This document shows, in pieces, positions 23,091-36,900 of a stretch of 64,000 nucleotides of DNA. The number at the start of each line of letters is the position of its first letter. The stretch's first letter is position 1. The translations under genes were made by a program, and so were the position numbers. Origin of the DNA: Eulemur rufifrons (lineage: Eukaryota; Chordata; Mammalia; Primates; Lemuridae). Location of the stretch: assembly GCF_041146395.1 (NCBI RefSeq), contig NC_090990.1:49459501-49523500 (forward strand), written 5' to 3'. Below the pieces are notes generated by a model. The model searched no databases. It was given only the letters and a program-made list of their open reading frames with translations, and was not told the origin of the DNA.

Positions 23091-24159
23091 GCATTTTTAT
23101 TTACCCCATGCGCTTCTCAGAATTATTTTTTCCCTTTTGGCTCCCTGCTCTTGAAACTTCAACGGATTTACTGATAGTGAAAGTTCTGTGACTATTAAGA
23201 TAAATCAGAATAGATCCAGCCCTCAAGAAGTTCATACTTCAGCCTTGGAAAAAACACAGATACAAGTAATTATAGACTAATACTGGTGATTGAAGAAGAA
23301 GAGCACTTTGTACCACTTTATGATGATCTACCTGAAACGTATTTAATTAAGATCTAGATTTATTAATATCCACACAATTACACAGCTTATAGAACAGTTA
23401 GGAAAATACCCCCAAACCTCACATTTTCACATAAATGAGGAATATTATCTTTAAAACTCCATCTAATCAGTATAATTCTTCAGTTTTTAAAAACGGCTTT
23501 CTGGTCTAGTGTAAGAGGCAGGCTCTTATTACCTTCACATGAAAAATATGCCAGGTTGTCCTTTGAAGTAATGTTGGAGAAATGTACTTAATAAGAAGCA
23601 CTCTGGTTGTTAATTAATTAGAGTGCTTTAATCAAGAACTATTTTCTGAGAAACTTATTCCCAGCCCTGGGTCAGGTGCTGAAGAAACAAAGATGGTGAA
23701 GATACAGACTTTGTCCTTAAGGAACTCATAATCTAATAGTGCTTCATTCAACAAATGTTTATTGATTTCCTACTGAAGATCCAATGGTGAATAAGACATG
23801 GAGCTTAGTCTGTTGGGAGATTGATATATAGACATATTTTTCCAGCTTCCTCAAGAAGTGTATGATTGAAGTCCATGGTTTGGACAAGACAGAATATATA
23901 TTATATATATAAATATGCACACACATGCACATATGTATATTCCATCCTTCCCTAGAACTTTCTTATTCCTTGAAACAAAGAGTAGTTGAAATAATAGTTT
24001 GGTCTCTACAGTCCAAGTGAACCTGGGAGTTTTGCTAATGTTAGGGAGAATTGTGAAGTGGGTGAAGGGGTGAAGTTATATTCAATTTTCCTCAAGTCTG
24101 GGCTATTTAAATAGCTTTCTGGTTTCTCAATTCCTGTCCTTCGAACTCTGTTTTGTTCT

Positions 24160-24625
24160 CCCCAGGGCTACTACAATGATGATTCTAAAATGCAAACCCG
24201 ATTATATTATTTCCCTACTTAAAAACATCCAAGGCTCCCCATTATCTGCCAAGCATGGCACACGAGACCCTTTGTGATCGTGCTCTGCCAAGCCTTCCAC
24301 CCTTACCCTCCTTCACGCTCACAGGAAGGGTTGCCAGATTTAGTAAATAAAAATACAGGACACCTAGTTAAATTTAAATTTCAGATAAACCGTAACTTTT
24401 TTGGCATAAATATGTCCAAAATATTGCATGGGACATACTTATACTAAAACATTTTCATCATTTATGTGAAATCCAAATTTAAGTAGGCAGCCTGTATTTT
24501 ATCTGGCAACCATACCCATGCCTGATTGATGAACTTTCCATTCCTCACTAGTCTTTTCTTGCCTTTGTAAGTGCATGTCCCTTATCCATATGATATTCTT
24601 TGCTACTTCTCCAAAAGCCAGGCAT
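24160..24625 (+). repeat. L2 split by a MITE
   Basis: L2 text such as 'cctacttaaaaacatccaaggctccccatt' and 'accctttgtgatcgtgctctgcc' runs to 24326. It resumes after the palindromic element with 'gaactttccattcctcactagtc' and 'cttgcctttgtaagtgcatg'. Confidence 0.65.
24329..24511. mobile_element. Palindromic MITE-like DNA transposon
   Basis: The element begins GGTTGCCAGAT and ends ATCTGGCAACC, exact inverse complements. The two halves remain recognisable inverted repeats ('aaatttaaatttcagataaac' against 'gtgaaatccaaatttaa'), around a centre 'aatattgcatgggacatac'. It lies inside an older L2. Confidence 0.8.
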
Positions 24626-25205
24626 GGAGTGCTGGAACTCTGCAGGTGCGAGCTTGGCATCCAATGTGCCTGAGGATGGGCCTTGCCATGTGTGTGCCTT
24701 GCTTAATAGCTGGGCTTTTGCCCCAGGTCCTGTTCATCTTTTTCATTCTCCCTCCTGGAACTGGAGTTCTGCCCTGAACCCTAGTTTACTTGGCTGGAAC
24801 CTACATATAGTTTTTCACCCTTGCCAGCTCTCTACCTGGGGCTGTGGGCAAGATTCTTTCTACCAGCTGCTGGATGGGCTCCTGGGTGGATTATTGAAAC
24901 CTGCCACAGACAATGCCACATTTCTGTCTTGCCTACTACAAAGGATAACAAGAAACTCAAATGAAATCAAGTTTGTGAAAGTGGTTTGTAAAGTGTAAAG
25001 CCTCTATTATAATAACTTAGAGACAAATTTCAAGCTCTTCCTGGCATTGTACATGAAAGCCCCTCTGTAAAGTACCCCGGATTTCTCCTGTTTCTGCTCA
25101 TGCCTAGTGACATATGATGTGGAAAATTACATGGAAATTTCCCAAATGTTCTTGAATTTTGATCATTCTGCCACATTGGTTATTACATTATGAGTGGATC
25201 TAGAC

Positions 25206-25416
25206 CAGTGGCTTTAATTTAAAATTTTTTAATTTTATTAACCAGGACATACCTCTTCACAACTGAAAGCAAAGTCTCACAAACTATGTCTTATCCTGAG
25301 TATGTGTAATGCACTCTGATATTTTCATTCCATTTCAGTTTTTAAAAATTGGTCAACCCACGAAATCAATGTCATAACCCACTAATGGGTTGTTACTTGC
25401 ATTTTGCCAAACACTG
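25206..25416 (+). mobile_element. hAT (Charlie-type) MITE
   Basis: It starts CAGTGGCTTTAA, ends GCCAAACACTG, and contains 'gtaatgcactctgatattttcattccatttcag' and 'cccactaatgggttgt'. The 8-bp flanks (ATCTAGAC and ATCTGCAT) agree at 5 of 8 positions, so the target duplication is only suggestive. Confidence 0.65.
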
Positions 25417-27029
<1,613 letters not shown>

Positions 27030-27059
27030 CTAAGATGCTCCTCCCTCTGGTCTTTGCAT

Positions 27060-27315
27060 GACTGGCTCCCTCTTGTGGTTCAGTCATTCTCTAGTATCAC
27101 CCTGTTAACTGTAGAAGATGTTTTCTTATTACCCTCTCCTATTTGTCTGTCCATCCATCCGTCTATGGTCTGCTTCATACTGCCTGAACATAAGCTCCAT
27201 GACAGCAAGCACCTTGTCAGTAATGTCAGTAATGTTCACTGTTTTGTGGCCACAGCACTTACTTGACATAGTAAAGACAAAAAGTATTTGATAGAAGAAT
27301 GATGAATGACAAGGA
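27060..27315 (+). repeat. L2 3'-end fragment
   Basis: 'gaacataagctccatgacagcaagcaccttgtc' and 'cagcacttacttgacatagtaaagac' resemble the L2 3' terminus. Confidence 0.55.
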
Positions 27316-27594
27316 TGTGATTTTAAGGCTGTCACCGTCCTGATCATGCTCTTCTAGATGTTTGGCAGTTTTCTCCTTCTGACCTCCACCAAGAAAAAGA
27401 AGATCCTCCTCCAAAGTTAGAGCTGCTTGCTAAACTATCCACTCCAGGTCTCCTATAGGGCCTTCCAGGGCTGTGGGGTGGAGACCTCAGGAGAACATTA
27501 CTCCAGAGTTACTCTGGCGTCAGGTCTTTCAGAGGTGAGCCAAAGAGGAAGGAGGTGCTGTGAAGACACAATAGCTTTCTGTTTTGTTTTTTTA

Positions 27595-29430
27595 AGAAAA
27601 CATGTTTATGGAGGTTTAATTTAGATACCTTAAATTTACCAATTTTAAGTGTGAACTTTGTTGAATTTTAGTAAATTTATACAAATATACAATCATCATC
27701 ACAATTAAGTTTTAGATCACTTTCATCAGCACAAAAAGTTCTCTCATGCCTGTTTGTAATCCACCTCTTCTCCCACCCCCAGTCCTAGGCAACCATTGGT
27801 CTCTTTGTCTCTACAGTTTTATCTTTTCTAGAATTTTCATATAAACAAATTCATACAATAGGTAGTCTGTTGTGTCTGTTCCCTCCATTTCTTGTAATTC
27901 TCTTATCACTTCTTGGCCTGTTGGCTAAGATCAAGTGTCTTATATTTCTTTTTTTGTGAATACTGTTTTACTGTACAGATGTATAACATTTTGTTCATTG
28001 ATTCCCCAGTCGATGGACGTTGTTTCTAGTTTTGGGGCTATTATGTATAATACTGCTATGAATATTTGTATACAAGTCTGTGTGTGGACCTACATTTTTA
28101 TCTCTCTTGGGTAGATACCTAGGAGTTGAGTTGCTAGGTTAAATGATGAGTGTATGTTTAACTTTTTAAAAAGTGCTGGTTTTCCAAAGTAGCTGTGCCA
28201 ATTTACATTCCCACCAGCAATGTATGAGTTTCTCTATATTCTGGCCAGCACTTTGTCAATCTTTTTTGTTTTAACCATTCTAGTAGGTGTGTAGTGGTAT
28301 CTCACTTTGGTTTTAATTGGCATTTTCCTGATAACTTATGTTATTCAGCATCTTTTCATGTGCTTATTTGCCATTTATATATCTTCTTTTGGTGAAGTGA
28401 TTATTCAAATATCTTGCTCATTTCTTATTGGGTTTTTTGTTTCCTTATTGCTGAATTTTAGAAGTTCTTTATATATACTGGATAAAAGTCCTTTATCAGA
28501 TATATGTTTTGCAAATATTTTCATTGTCTTGATGGTATATTTTCAAGAGCAAAAGTTTTAATTTTCATAAAGTCCAATTTGTTGATTCTGCCTTTGATTA
28601 TTCATGCTTTTTGTGTCACATGTAAGAAATTTGCTAATCCAAGGTTGCGAAGATTTTGTCCTGCTTTGTTCAAGTTGTTGTAAATGGTAAGGGTTGAGTT
28701 TCATCTTTTTGCATGTGGTTATTCAGCTGTTCCAACACCTTCTGTTGAAAGGGTTATCCTTCCCCTATTGAATTACTTGGCACCTTTTTGGAAAATTAAT
28801 TGATAAAAAATGCAAAGATCTGTTACTGGACTTTCTATTCTCTTTTATTTAGCTAAATATCTATTGTTATATCCTTATAACACTTTCTTGATTATTGTGA
28901 TGTTGTAGTAATTTTTAGAATCAGGCAAAGTCCTCCAACTTTTTATTTCTTTTTCAAAATTATTTTGCTATTCTAGATTCTTTGCACTTCTATACAAATT
29001 TTACGAACAGCTTGTCAATTTTTAAAAAAACCTGCTGGGATTTTGATAGGTATTATGCTGAATCTATACATCAATTTCAGGAAATTGCTCTCTTAACACT
29101 ATTGAATCTTCCAACCCATGGACATTGTATATCTCCCCTTTTATATAAGTCCTCTTTAATTTCTTTTAGCAATGTATTGTACAGGTTTGCACTTCTCTTG
29201 TCAAATTTATTCCTAAGTATTTTATTCTTTTGATGCTATTATGAATGGGATTAATTTATTTTCAAATTGTTCATTGATAGTTTCTAGAAATACAATTGGG
29301 TTTTATATATTAATTTTGTATCCTGTGATCTCATTAAACACACTTACTAGTTCCAATACTTTTTATGTAGATTCTTTGCAGTATTTTACATACAAGATCA
29401 TGTTGCCTGAGAATAACAATAGCTTTTAAA
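27595..29430 (-). mobile_element. Old L1 (L1M type), 3' part, antisense
   Basis: About 1.8 kb of antisense L1. The 3'UTR-like segment (27600-27900) is followed by ORF2 antisense with hallmarks such as 'ttgcaaatattttc', 'ttatcagatatatg', 'ttttgatagg' and 'gtagattctttgcagt'. Many stops and indels mean it is inactive. Its 5' end is truncated near 29430. Confidence 0.85.
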
Positions 29431-30269
29431 TTCTTCACTCACTGTATCTCAGCCAACCCTCTCACTCCCTCTGTTACCCAACACCATAGCCCAGAAATAT
29501 CCAAACACTTCTCTTCTAAAGGTAGGGCGTCTTAAATTTCTACTAAAGATTGGAATGTTCCACTAACTGTAGCGTTGACCTCCAGCTATGGTAGTCTGCT
29601 ACACCCAACTCTAGTACGAAGATGAACATGTTACAAGAGCCACGTGTTCATGGACCCAAGATTCTTTTCCCTTTTGCCTCTGTGACTTGCCTATATCTTT
29701 GTTTCAATTATTGACCAACCATCGTATACTCTACTGATGGCTATATTCTTCCTTTTAGATAATTTTCTGTTTGTAATAATTTTGTCTTTGTCTGCTCTAA
29801 TCTATTACTTATTTTCTAGTTTTACTCTCAGAGGGCATTCTTGTTTTTTATTTCAAATGACATGCGTGCTTGTATGCATGTGCAAGGGCGGAGGTGGGTG
29901 TCTAGTGATTACACTGTTGTCATCCATTACTCAAGTCATGCTGTTAGTCAGTTAAACCCTTCACAACTCTTTTACATGTATCATTATTAATTCATTTGGC
30001 CTCCAATTGATCTATCTGTGCAGTTGGCTTTTTGCACCTGTTTAAGACTTTGTTTCATTTTCTCACAGTTATATCTTGTTAATTCCAGACCACTGAAATA
30101 TTATATTTTTGGAAACTGACTCTGCCATCTAGCATATTAGTTATCCTAAATTCATGCTTTCTCATATTTGGGGAGTAGATCATAGTCTTTATCCAAGTAA
30201 ATTTTGGACAGAAAGCTCATGGCAGGGGCAGATCACTGTGGCGTGCCACTGGTGACCTTCCCTAGTGCT
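29431..30269. other. Anonymous intergenic sequence
   Basis: No supported feature. The stretches 30716-31599, 31752-32489, 32684-34194 and 34531-34906 are similarly without a recognised gene. Confidence 0.45.
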
Positions 30270-30480
30270 TTTGATCAGCAATTCACATTCTTTGGGAATG
30301 GGTGCTCAGCTAGTTACACGCTGACTTATCTGTGCTTTGTTTTCCTCAACTGTAAAATGAGGATAATAATACTACCCCCTTCATAGGACTGTTGTAAAGA
30401 TTAAATGACTAAACTCATGTAATGCCTTAGAATGGTGCCTACCACAGAGTAGTGCTCAAGAAAATAAGTCATTATTTGGG
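30270..30480 (-). repeat. MIR
   Basis: An antisense MIR: 'ttcctcaactgtaaaatgaggataataatac', 'aggactgttgtaaagattaaatga', 'tgcctaccacagagtagtgctcaa'. Confidence 0.8.
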
Positions 30481-30484
30481 GAGC

Positions 30485-30715
30485 AAGGGCTCTGCAGTCA
30501 ACAGCATGGCCTTTATCCTTGCCTTTTTACTTCCCAGCTGTGCATCCTTAGACAAGTTATTTAACTTCTCTGAATTTCAGTTTCTTCATTTTAAAATAGC
30601 TGTAAGAACAGTCCCTTCTTTATAAGTTTGTTGTGAAGATTAAATGAAATAGTGTAGGTAGAATGTTTAACACAGTGCATCACTCTCAGTCAGTATTTGT
30701 TGCAATGATAATTAT
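30485..30715 (-). repeat. MIR, tandem with the previous one
   Basis: A second antisense MIR directly follows: 'agacaagttatttaacttctctgaatttcag', 'tttgttgtgaagattaaatg', 'cacagtgcatcactctcagtcag'. Confidence 0.8.
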
Positions 30716-31599
30716 GAACATTCATCTTATATACTTGCTTTCATCTTGAGGATATTTGGGTACATTAAATCTATAGTACTCCCTTGATCAACCTGCTTGG
30801 TAACTTAATAGCTAGTTTGCAGAGTTATGGTTAATTTAAATGACCTTTTAAAACACCTCTAAAATTCTAAAATGCAAGCCAAATACTTATTTAAATGTTT
30901 AATTAATATATATTATGGCTAGGCTATTAATTTTTGATTCATTTATCAATAGTCTAGATTTGTATGTGATATATGCCATATGTAGAGTTTATAACAGTAC
31001 CCTGGGAACCAACCTTTGGAAAATTGTGCTTATTTTATAGGGTGTGAATCACAGTTTGACTATTCACAATGATTATGAAGGTTTATATTTGCTTTTATCA
31101 CTGCTTTTTCATTTGATTTTTTTTTGGTGCTGAGAATGTAGCTCAGGAATGCAACCACCAATGATAAAGCTGTTTCTAGGAGAAAATAGTCTGCCCCTCA
31201 ATGATCAACTGTGATATGGAATCTAGGACTCACAGTGGTAGAAGCCAGATACAGCTTGCCAAATCACAGCACTCTTCATGTGTGCTTGGAAAAAAAATCC
31301 CAAATCTTAAAGGTATGATTTCCACAAAACAAACCATTCAAAAGTTAATACCTTACAGCAGCTAAGAACCAAGGCTTGATTTTTCAATGTAGTTCTTACA
31401 AAGTTCTATGTGTCAAATTTTCTAAAAAGTGTCCGTGTGAGTGTAATATAAAATCCTGCAAGTCAAACACACTTGGATTTTATTCTCTGTCCTTGTGCAC
31501 TGTTAAAAAAAAACTGGGGGTACATCATCTGTCTTTTTTTAACTCTTAGTTTGTTTCTTTGTTTTTCCCCAAAATGGAGATTAATAATTACAAAAGAGT

Positions 31600-31680
31600 T
31601 GTTCCAAACATTAGATGATAAGTATAAAGCGCAGTACATAGTACCTGGTACATGGAAGGTGCTCAAATAAATGTTAGTTC
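31600..31680 (-). repeat. MIR fragment
   Basis: 'tataaagcgcagtacatagtacctgg' followed by 'ggtgctcaaataaatgttag' is the antisense MIR 5' half. Confidence 0.6.
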
Positions 31681-31723
31681 TCTCCCTTCCTTTTTCATTG
31701 TCACTGATGATCCATTAAAAAAT

Positions 31724-31751
31724 GTGTGTGTGTGTGCGTGTGTGTGTGTGT
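31724..31751. repeat. (TG)n microsatellite
   Basis: About 14 TG units with one CG interruption. Confidence 0.9.
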
Positions 31752-32489
31752 ACAGAAAGGATGATGCCAGAAGTGTGGTAGACTTTGATACTTCTATGTC
31801 AAAGATACCATCATTCAGGTCTTTTTATACATAATTCAGAAAATTAATATATGCCCCAACTTCTCCTTGCTATGAACTACCCAAAGGTGGCAACAAATCC
31901 TTTTGGAGTTTCTTAGAACAGAGACAATCCAACTGTGATGCTACAGAGTATTGGCTCCTCTGTTGTGTCCTTGGTTCTCCTTTCAGCAGTTGCTTGCTGT
32001 GGTTTCTTAGGTTACAGGTACAATTAGTGAACTAAGGCTTTAATGTATGGGTAGAGGCTTATTATTATCAGCTTTAATGTGACTATGGCTTAAATCTTAT
32101 TACATCTGGACTTCAATCATTACTGTCATTATTAGATCTGCTGATCATCAGTCATTTTAGGACCAAAAACAACAAAGCACCAGAAACTGAAATACTGAGG
32201 ACAATATAATCAACTGTGTTATTCAAGGACACATTAATTCAAATCTCCAATTTAGAATTTATTAGAATTTCCCAATTGGGTGTGCATTCGAGTTTAACTG
32301 TGTTATGTCAGTAGAAAAATACTTTGTGAAGCAAAATAACAAACAAGATTGCAAGAGGAATGTCCAATCTACTAAAGAAAACATAAGATGAGAATATTGG
32401 GAACTCATTAGAGGTTTTCATTTACTTAAAAAATTAGAAGCCTATGTGTATACACAAAGATATCACAATGTATCTTGCTGATCTATTTT

Positions 32490-32595
32490 CCTCTCTGTCT
32501 CCCTCATTAGACTGGGCTTCGTGGAGGGCAGGAGCAACGTTCCTATTCAGAGTAGGTACTTAGTAAATGTTGGCTGAATGAGTAGGTCCTTCAAG
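32490..32595 (+). repeat. L2 3'-end fragment
   Basis: 'cattagactgggcttcgtggagggcagg' and 'gtaggtacttagtaaatgttggctgaatgag' match the L2 3' end. Confidence 0.7.
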
Positions 32596-32656
32596 GCTAC
32601 ATGTATGGCTTAGGTGTTAGTCATACTGAGTCCTTTAACAACAAAAAAAAATATGT

Positions 32657-32683
32657 ATACACACACACACACACACACACACA
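32657..32683. repeat. (AC)n microsatellite
   Basis: About 13 AC units after an A-rich stretch. Confidence 0.9.
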
Positions 32684-34194
32684 TACTTAACGTGTGCTCA
32701 AAGACACAAAATTCTGGTAGTAGGGTCCACTGAGCGGAAATTAGGAGTGCAAGAGGTTTGTGGGGAGTAATTACACGTATGAAAGATAAAGGAGGAAGAG
32801 GCAGGCTTGGGTAGGAAGAGCTTCAGACTGTGATATAGATTTGAGAAGGTCTTGGATGACCCAAATGGGAAACTGTGGAACAAAGGTCACTTACTGGAAG
32901 AGTCCCACATGGGACAACACCAGCCAGGCCCTAATATTCCTGCCGTGCTTAGTCATGGTCTGGAGGAAAAGTGTGGCCTCGGCGCCAAAGCTGAGACAGA
33001 TCCCAAAGATGAGAACAACTCCAGGCTGTCGGGTACCCGCACTGCTTGCAGCAACTTTTTTCTTGAAGGAAGATCTGAATGATGCAGCTCTATGGTTGCC
33101 ACAATTCCCAAGATAATGACCCTCCCCATCACACAAATTCATATATGAGGTGACTGACCCTGCCTGTCACTTCCAAAAATATCTCCCCACCTCTCCTGTG
33201 AGGAAGTGTGGACAGGAAGGCCGGGTGGGCGAAAGGCAGAGAGCTCTGTTATGCAGAGTCCCTGGGGTTCCAGGCAGATGCTCCTGGGCTAATGTCTGTG
33301 AACTGCGTTGACAATGTGAGGATCAGCCAACTGGAAGTCTGTGAATTGCTGCTGTTGTCCAGAAACCCAGCCAGCCACAGGTCCCAAAATCATCTTGGTG
33401 AATATTTAAAGTAAGAGGGGACAATCACCAATAGGAAGGGCCAAACAACAGCCAAGGTAGGGACAGATGTAGACGGCACAAACTGACCCCCAGAAGACCC
33501 CCCCAGCCAGCTGCTCAGGTTTTTTTCTGGTCTCAGCCTCACAATATCAAGTCTCAGTCTCACAATATCAAGGCCCCACATGTTACGATTGCATTTTATG
33601 GACCCCATTTAGGATGTTATGGTGGGGTTTTATTCTATTCATCATATGTATAATTATTTTCAATTAAACAAGTCAAACATGCTTTTTGTAGAAAATTTAG
33701 ACAATGCAACCTATTCTACAGAATACAATAAGACACTCAATAATATCATGACCCAGGAACAGTTATTAACAATTTTGTTTTCCAGTCACATTCATAACAA
33801 AATATACCTCCTCCTCCCTCCGGTTAACTATCATCATACACATTTTCCAAAGACAGATCATTCTTGTTGATTCTTTAGCACAGTCTGAGTCCTGAACTGA
33901 GAGGCTGGCAGTGCCAGGGTCAGACAGAAGAGTGCTGAGAGCAAGAAGAGTGGGTGGGGGAGGTGGGCAGTCAATTTCCAGAGCTGTTGTTTGATTTGGG
34001 CACTCTTTGGGAGTAGCCCTGAGGATCATGGGGCCATATCATGAAATGACCTCAGTCCTCTATCTGACTTAAAGCCAGGCTGGGCATGTGACTGTTCTTG
34101 GGTCTGGGAAAAAAATGGGGCTATGGCAAACTCACTCCCTGGGTCCAGCCATGTGTACAACCATCACCCAAGCTGCTGTGCAGAATTGCAGACT

Positions 34195-34530
34195 GATTCA
34201 TCTAGCTAACATTTACTAAGTCCCTGCTGTGTGAGGGAGCATTTTTTTTGTCCTCAAGGAGTTTAAAATCTAGTGAGAGAGACAGGAAAATGACCTTTAA
34301 AATATGTCCTGGTATCCACTAAACAACATAATGTACATGATACTATGGGAGCCAAGGGGGAAGTGTTTATCTGCAACATACAAGTCAGGACATGGTGAAT
34401 AAGCTGGAATTCAGGGGGAAAGAGGGCATTCAAGGATGAGAGAAAAGCGAAGACATGAGAGAGTGAGAGATGTGTCTGAGGAAGAGAAGGATGCTCAGTG
34501 AAGCCAAAAACGGGTCTAGAAAGGGCAGGG
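34195..34530 (+). repeat. Ancient interspersed repeat, family not assigned
   Basis: 'taacatttactaagtccctgctgtgtg', 'tcctcaaggagtttaaaatctagtg' and 'acatgagagagtgagagatg' follow the same plan as the copies near 3715, 37735, 44690 and 51950. Confidence 0.5.
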
Positions 34531-35062
34531 CTTTGGGGTGATTGATTTCACTGCATTCTAAAAAAACCCACATTGATTGAGTGTTGACTAGGTATCAGGT
34601 TAGGGTAGAAAGTTGAATAAGACGGAATCTCTGCTTCCAGTTGGGTCGCAGTCTTGTTGACAGGGATCCTGGAGATGCTGACTGAGACCTGGCAGCATCG
34701 CTAATTCTGGGAGTTCACTATCGCAGTTCCCAATGCCCACCTCAAGCCAGTCAGGCATTTACTAATACCAAATTCTTGGCCTTTCCTTCAAAGAGAATTT
34801 ACCCCTGAGATATAAAAATTAACCAAATAATTTAACTTATAATATCGCTTTGATATACTCTAGAACTTATAGTTTTAAGAAATATTTAATGTACACATAT
34901 TATTACTGGCTGAATTGCATCCCCCCAAAATTCATATGTTAAAGCCCCTAACCCCCAGTACTTCAGAATGTGACTATATTTGGAGACAGTCTTTAAAAAG
35001 GTAAGTTAAATGAGGGTATTGGGGTCAGCCCTAATCCATTCTGACTGCTGTCTTTATAAAAA

Positions 35063-35388
35063 GAGAAAATTTGGCTGGGTGTGTAATCCCAGCTACTTGG
35101 GAGGCTTGAGGTTAGGAGTTCAAGATCAGCCTGGGCAACATAGTGAGACCTCTGTTTCCAAAAGAAATTTAAAAAATAAATTAGCCATGTGTGGTGACCA
35201 CCCTGTGCAATATAGCAAGAACCTGGCAGAAGAAGAAGAAGAAAGGAAGAAGAAGAAGAAGAAGAAGAAGAAGAAGAAGAAGAAGAAGAAGAAGAAGAAG
35301 AAGAAGAAGAACAAGAACAACAACAACAACAGGAGGAGGAGGAAGAGGGCGGAGGAGGAGGAGGGGGAGGGGGAGGGGGAGAAAATTT
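35063..35388 (+). mobile_element. Rearranged Alu monomer with GAA-expanded tail
   Basis: A partial Alu (from GGCTGGGTGTG at 35073; its middle is shortened and the left and right parts are rearranged) lies inside the LTR. It is flanked by the 10-bp duplication GAGAAAATTT (35063-35072 and 35379-35388). Its original A-rich tail is replaced by GAA, CAA and GGA repeats. Confidence 0.82.
35228..35380. repeat. (GAA)n microsatellite with AAC and GGA extensions
   Basis: An uninterrupted tract of about 22 GAA units (35246-35311) follows a shorter imperfect GAA stretch. It is succeeded by AAC units and then GGA/GGGGGA units. The tract is purine-only on the plus strand for most of its length. Long poly-Ser, poly-Leu or poly-Lys reading frames here are artefacts. 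Confidence 0.93.
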
Positions 35389-35638
35389 AGACACACAAAG
35401 AGATACCAGGGGTGTGAGCACACAGAGGAAGGACTATGTGAGGATACAGTGAGAAGGTAACCATTTGTAAACCAAAGAGAGAGGCCTTCAGTAGAAGCCA
35501 ACCCTTCTGATGCCTTAATCTTGGACTTCCAGTCTCCAGAACTGTGAGAATATATATTTCTGTTTTTTAAGCCAACTATTGGTGGTACTTTGTTATGGCA
35601 GCCCTTGCAAACTAACACATATGTGAGCTGGCCAGATA

Positions 35639-35964
35639 TATACGTGCATTTTATTTATTTATTTATTCTGAGACAGAGTCTCACTCTGTCACCTGGGCTA
35701 AAATGCTGAGGCTTCAGCCTAGCTCACAGCAACCTCAAACTCCTGGGCTCAAGTGATCCTCCTGCCTCAGCCTCCTGAGTAGCTGGGACTACAGGCATGC
35801 GCCACCATGCCTGGCTAATTTTTCTATTTTTAGTAGATATGGGGTCTCACTCTTGCTCAGGCTGGTCTCGAACTCCTGACCTCAAGTAATCCTCCTACCT
35901 CGGCCTCCCAGAGTGCCAGGATTACAGGCATGAGCCACCACCCTCGGGTTATACATGCATTTTA
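35639..35964 (-). mobile_element. Dimeric Alu
   Basis: An antisense strepsirrhine Alu with a (TTTA)n tail. It is flanked by TATACGTGCATTTTA (35639-35653) and TATACATGCATTTTA (35950-35964), a 15-bp duplication with one CpG-type mismatch. Confidence 0.92.
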
Positions 35965-35999
35965 AAATGCACTGATGTTTTCTCTGTGTTAAAAAGCCT

Positions 36000-36180
36000 G
36001 TACTTCATCTCATAGAAATCAGGAGCCATTGAGAGTTTTTGAGCACAGGAGTGACAAGATTTATGTTCTAGAAAGAGAATTCTGATGTCAACCAGGAGAA
36101 TGAGTTGGAAAGGTGGTTAAGACTAAGAGTAAGAAATCTAATGAAGAGGTTGCTGCCCTCAAGTGAAGGCACTAATCTCT
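36000..36180 (+). repeat. Ancient interspersed repeat fragment, family not assigned
   Basis: 'ggagccattgagagtttttgagcacaggagtgacaagat' matches the 'gtgacaagatcaaa' portion of the copy near 52700. Confidence 0.5.
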
Positions 36181-36544
36181 TGATGAAAGGTCCAGAAACA
36201 TATAGAGGGTAGTGCTGAGGGTACCAGTGCAGAAGTGAGTTTACAGTAGGGAAATAAATGCATTTTGCACAATTTTCCCAATTGGGCTGAATTTTAAACT
36301 TCAATAATGGGCTAGACTAGCCTTGGTGACAAAGTGCTTGAGGGAAGTTGACTTTGCTTATCAAAAGATCCTAGATGTTGAACACCAGCCTCATAGAGAG
36401 TCATGCGTTTCTTTTTAACATATTTGCTGTTCTTTACTCAGTGTTTTGCTAACCAAGATAGCTGCTTGTGGCCTAGGAAAAATTACTTCCTTAGTGGGTA
36501 GTTAAGAGATTTTATAAATTTACCATATGCACAAAACCATAGTT

Positions 36545-36860
36545 TAGGACTTGAAATCAAGAAACCAGGGTTCAAACTCTCAGGGTTCTACAGACTAGAG
36601 ATTTTTTTTTTTTTTTTTTTTTTTTTTTGAGACAGGGTCTTGCTCTGTCACCTGGGTTAGAGTGCAGTGGCGTCATCATAGCTCACTGCAACCTCAAACT
36701 CCTGTGCTCAAGCAATCCTCCCGCCTCGGTCTACCAGAGTGCTAGGATTACAGGTAGGAGCCACTGCGCCTGACCCAGACTAGTGATTTGCTGCTGGTTA
36801 CAGCTTTTTACTTTTCTGGGCCTGAAGTTGTTGATCTGTAAAATGAAGAGAAGAATAAAA
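36545..36860 (-). repeat. MIR split by an Alu monomer
   Basis: 'gaaaccagggttcaaactct' before the monomer, and 'tacagctttttacttttctgggcctgaag' with 'gatctgtaaaatgaag' after it, read as one antisense MIR. Confidence 0.6.
36592..36789 (-). mobile_element. Monomeric Alu-like SINE
   Basis: A short (about 170 bp) antisense monomer with a 27-nt poly(T). It is flanked by AGACTAGAGATTT (36592-36604) and AGACTAGTGATTT (36777-36789), a 13-bp duplication with one mismatch. Confidence 0.9.
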
Positions 36861-36900
36861 CAGTTATTCAGTCTTCTTATGTCCAACATACTATATACTG

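Larger units (their letters stand above)
34907..35619 (+). mobile_element. MaLR-type LTR, interrupted
   Basis: It starts TGGCTGAATTGCATCC with 'aattcatatgttaaagcccctaaccccc'. After an insertion at 35073-35378 it continues 'gacacacaaagagatacc', 'cttggacttccagtctccagaactgtgag' and 'ggcagcccttgcaaactaacaca'. This is the layout of an old mammalian solo LTR of the ERVL-MaLR group. No internal retroviral sequence is present. Confidence 0.75.

Noticed and set aside
28307..29429. Several plus-strand hydrophobic open frames
   Set aside because: They are antisense translations of an old L1 ORF2 and have no coding support.
34993..35618. Poly-Ser, poly-Leu, poly-Lys and poly-Arg frames
   Set aside because: They are translations of the GAA/GGA microsatellite and its Alu and LTR flanks.
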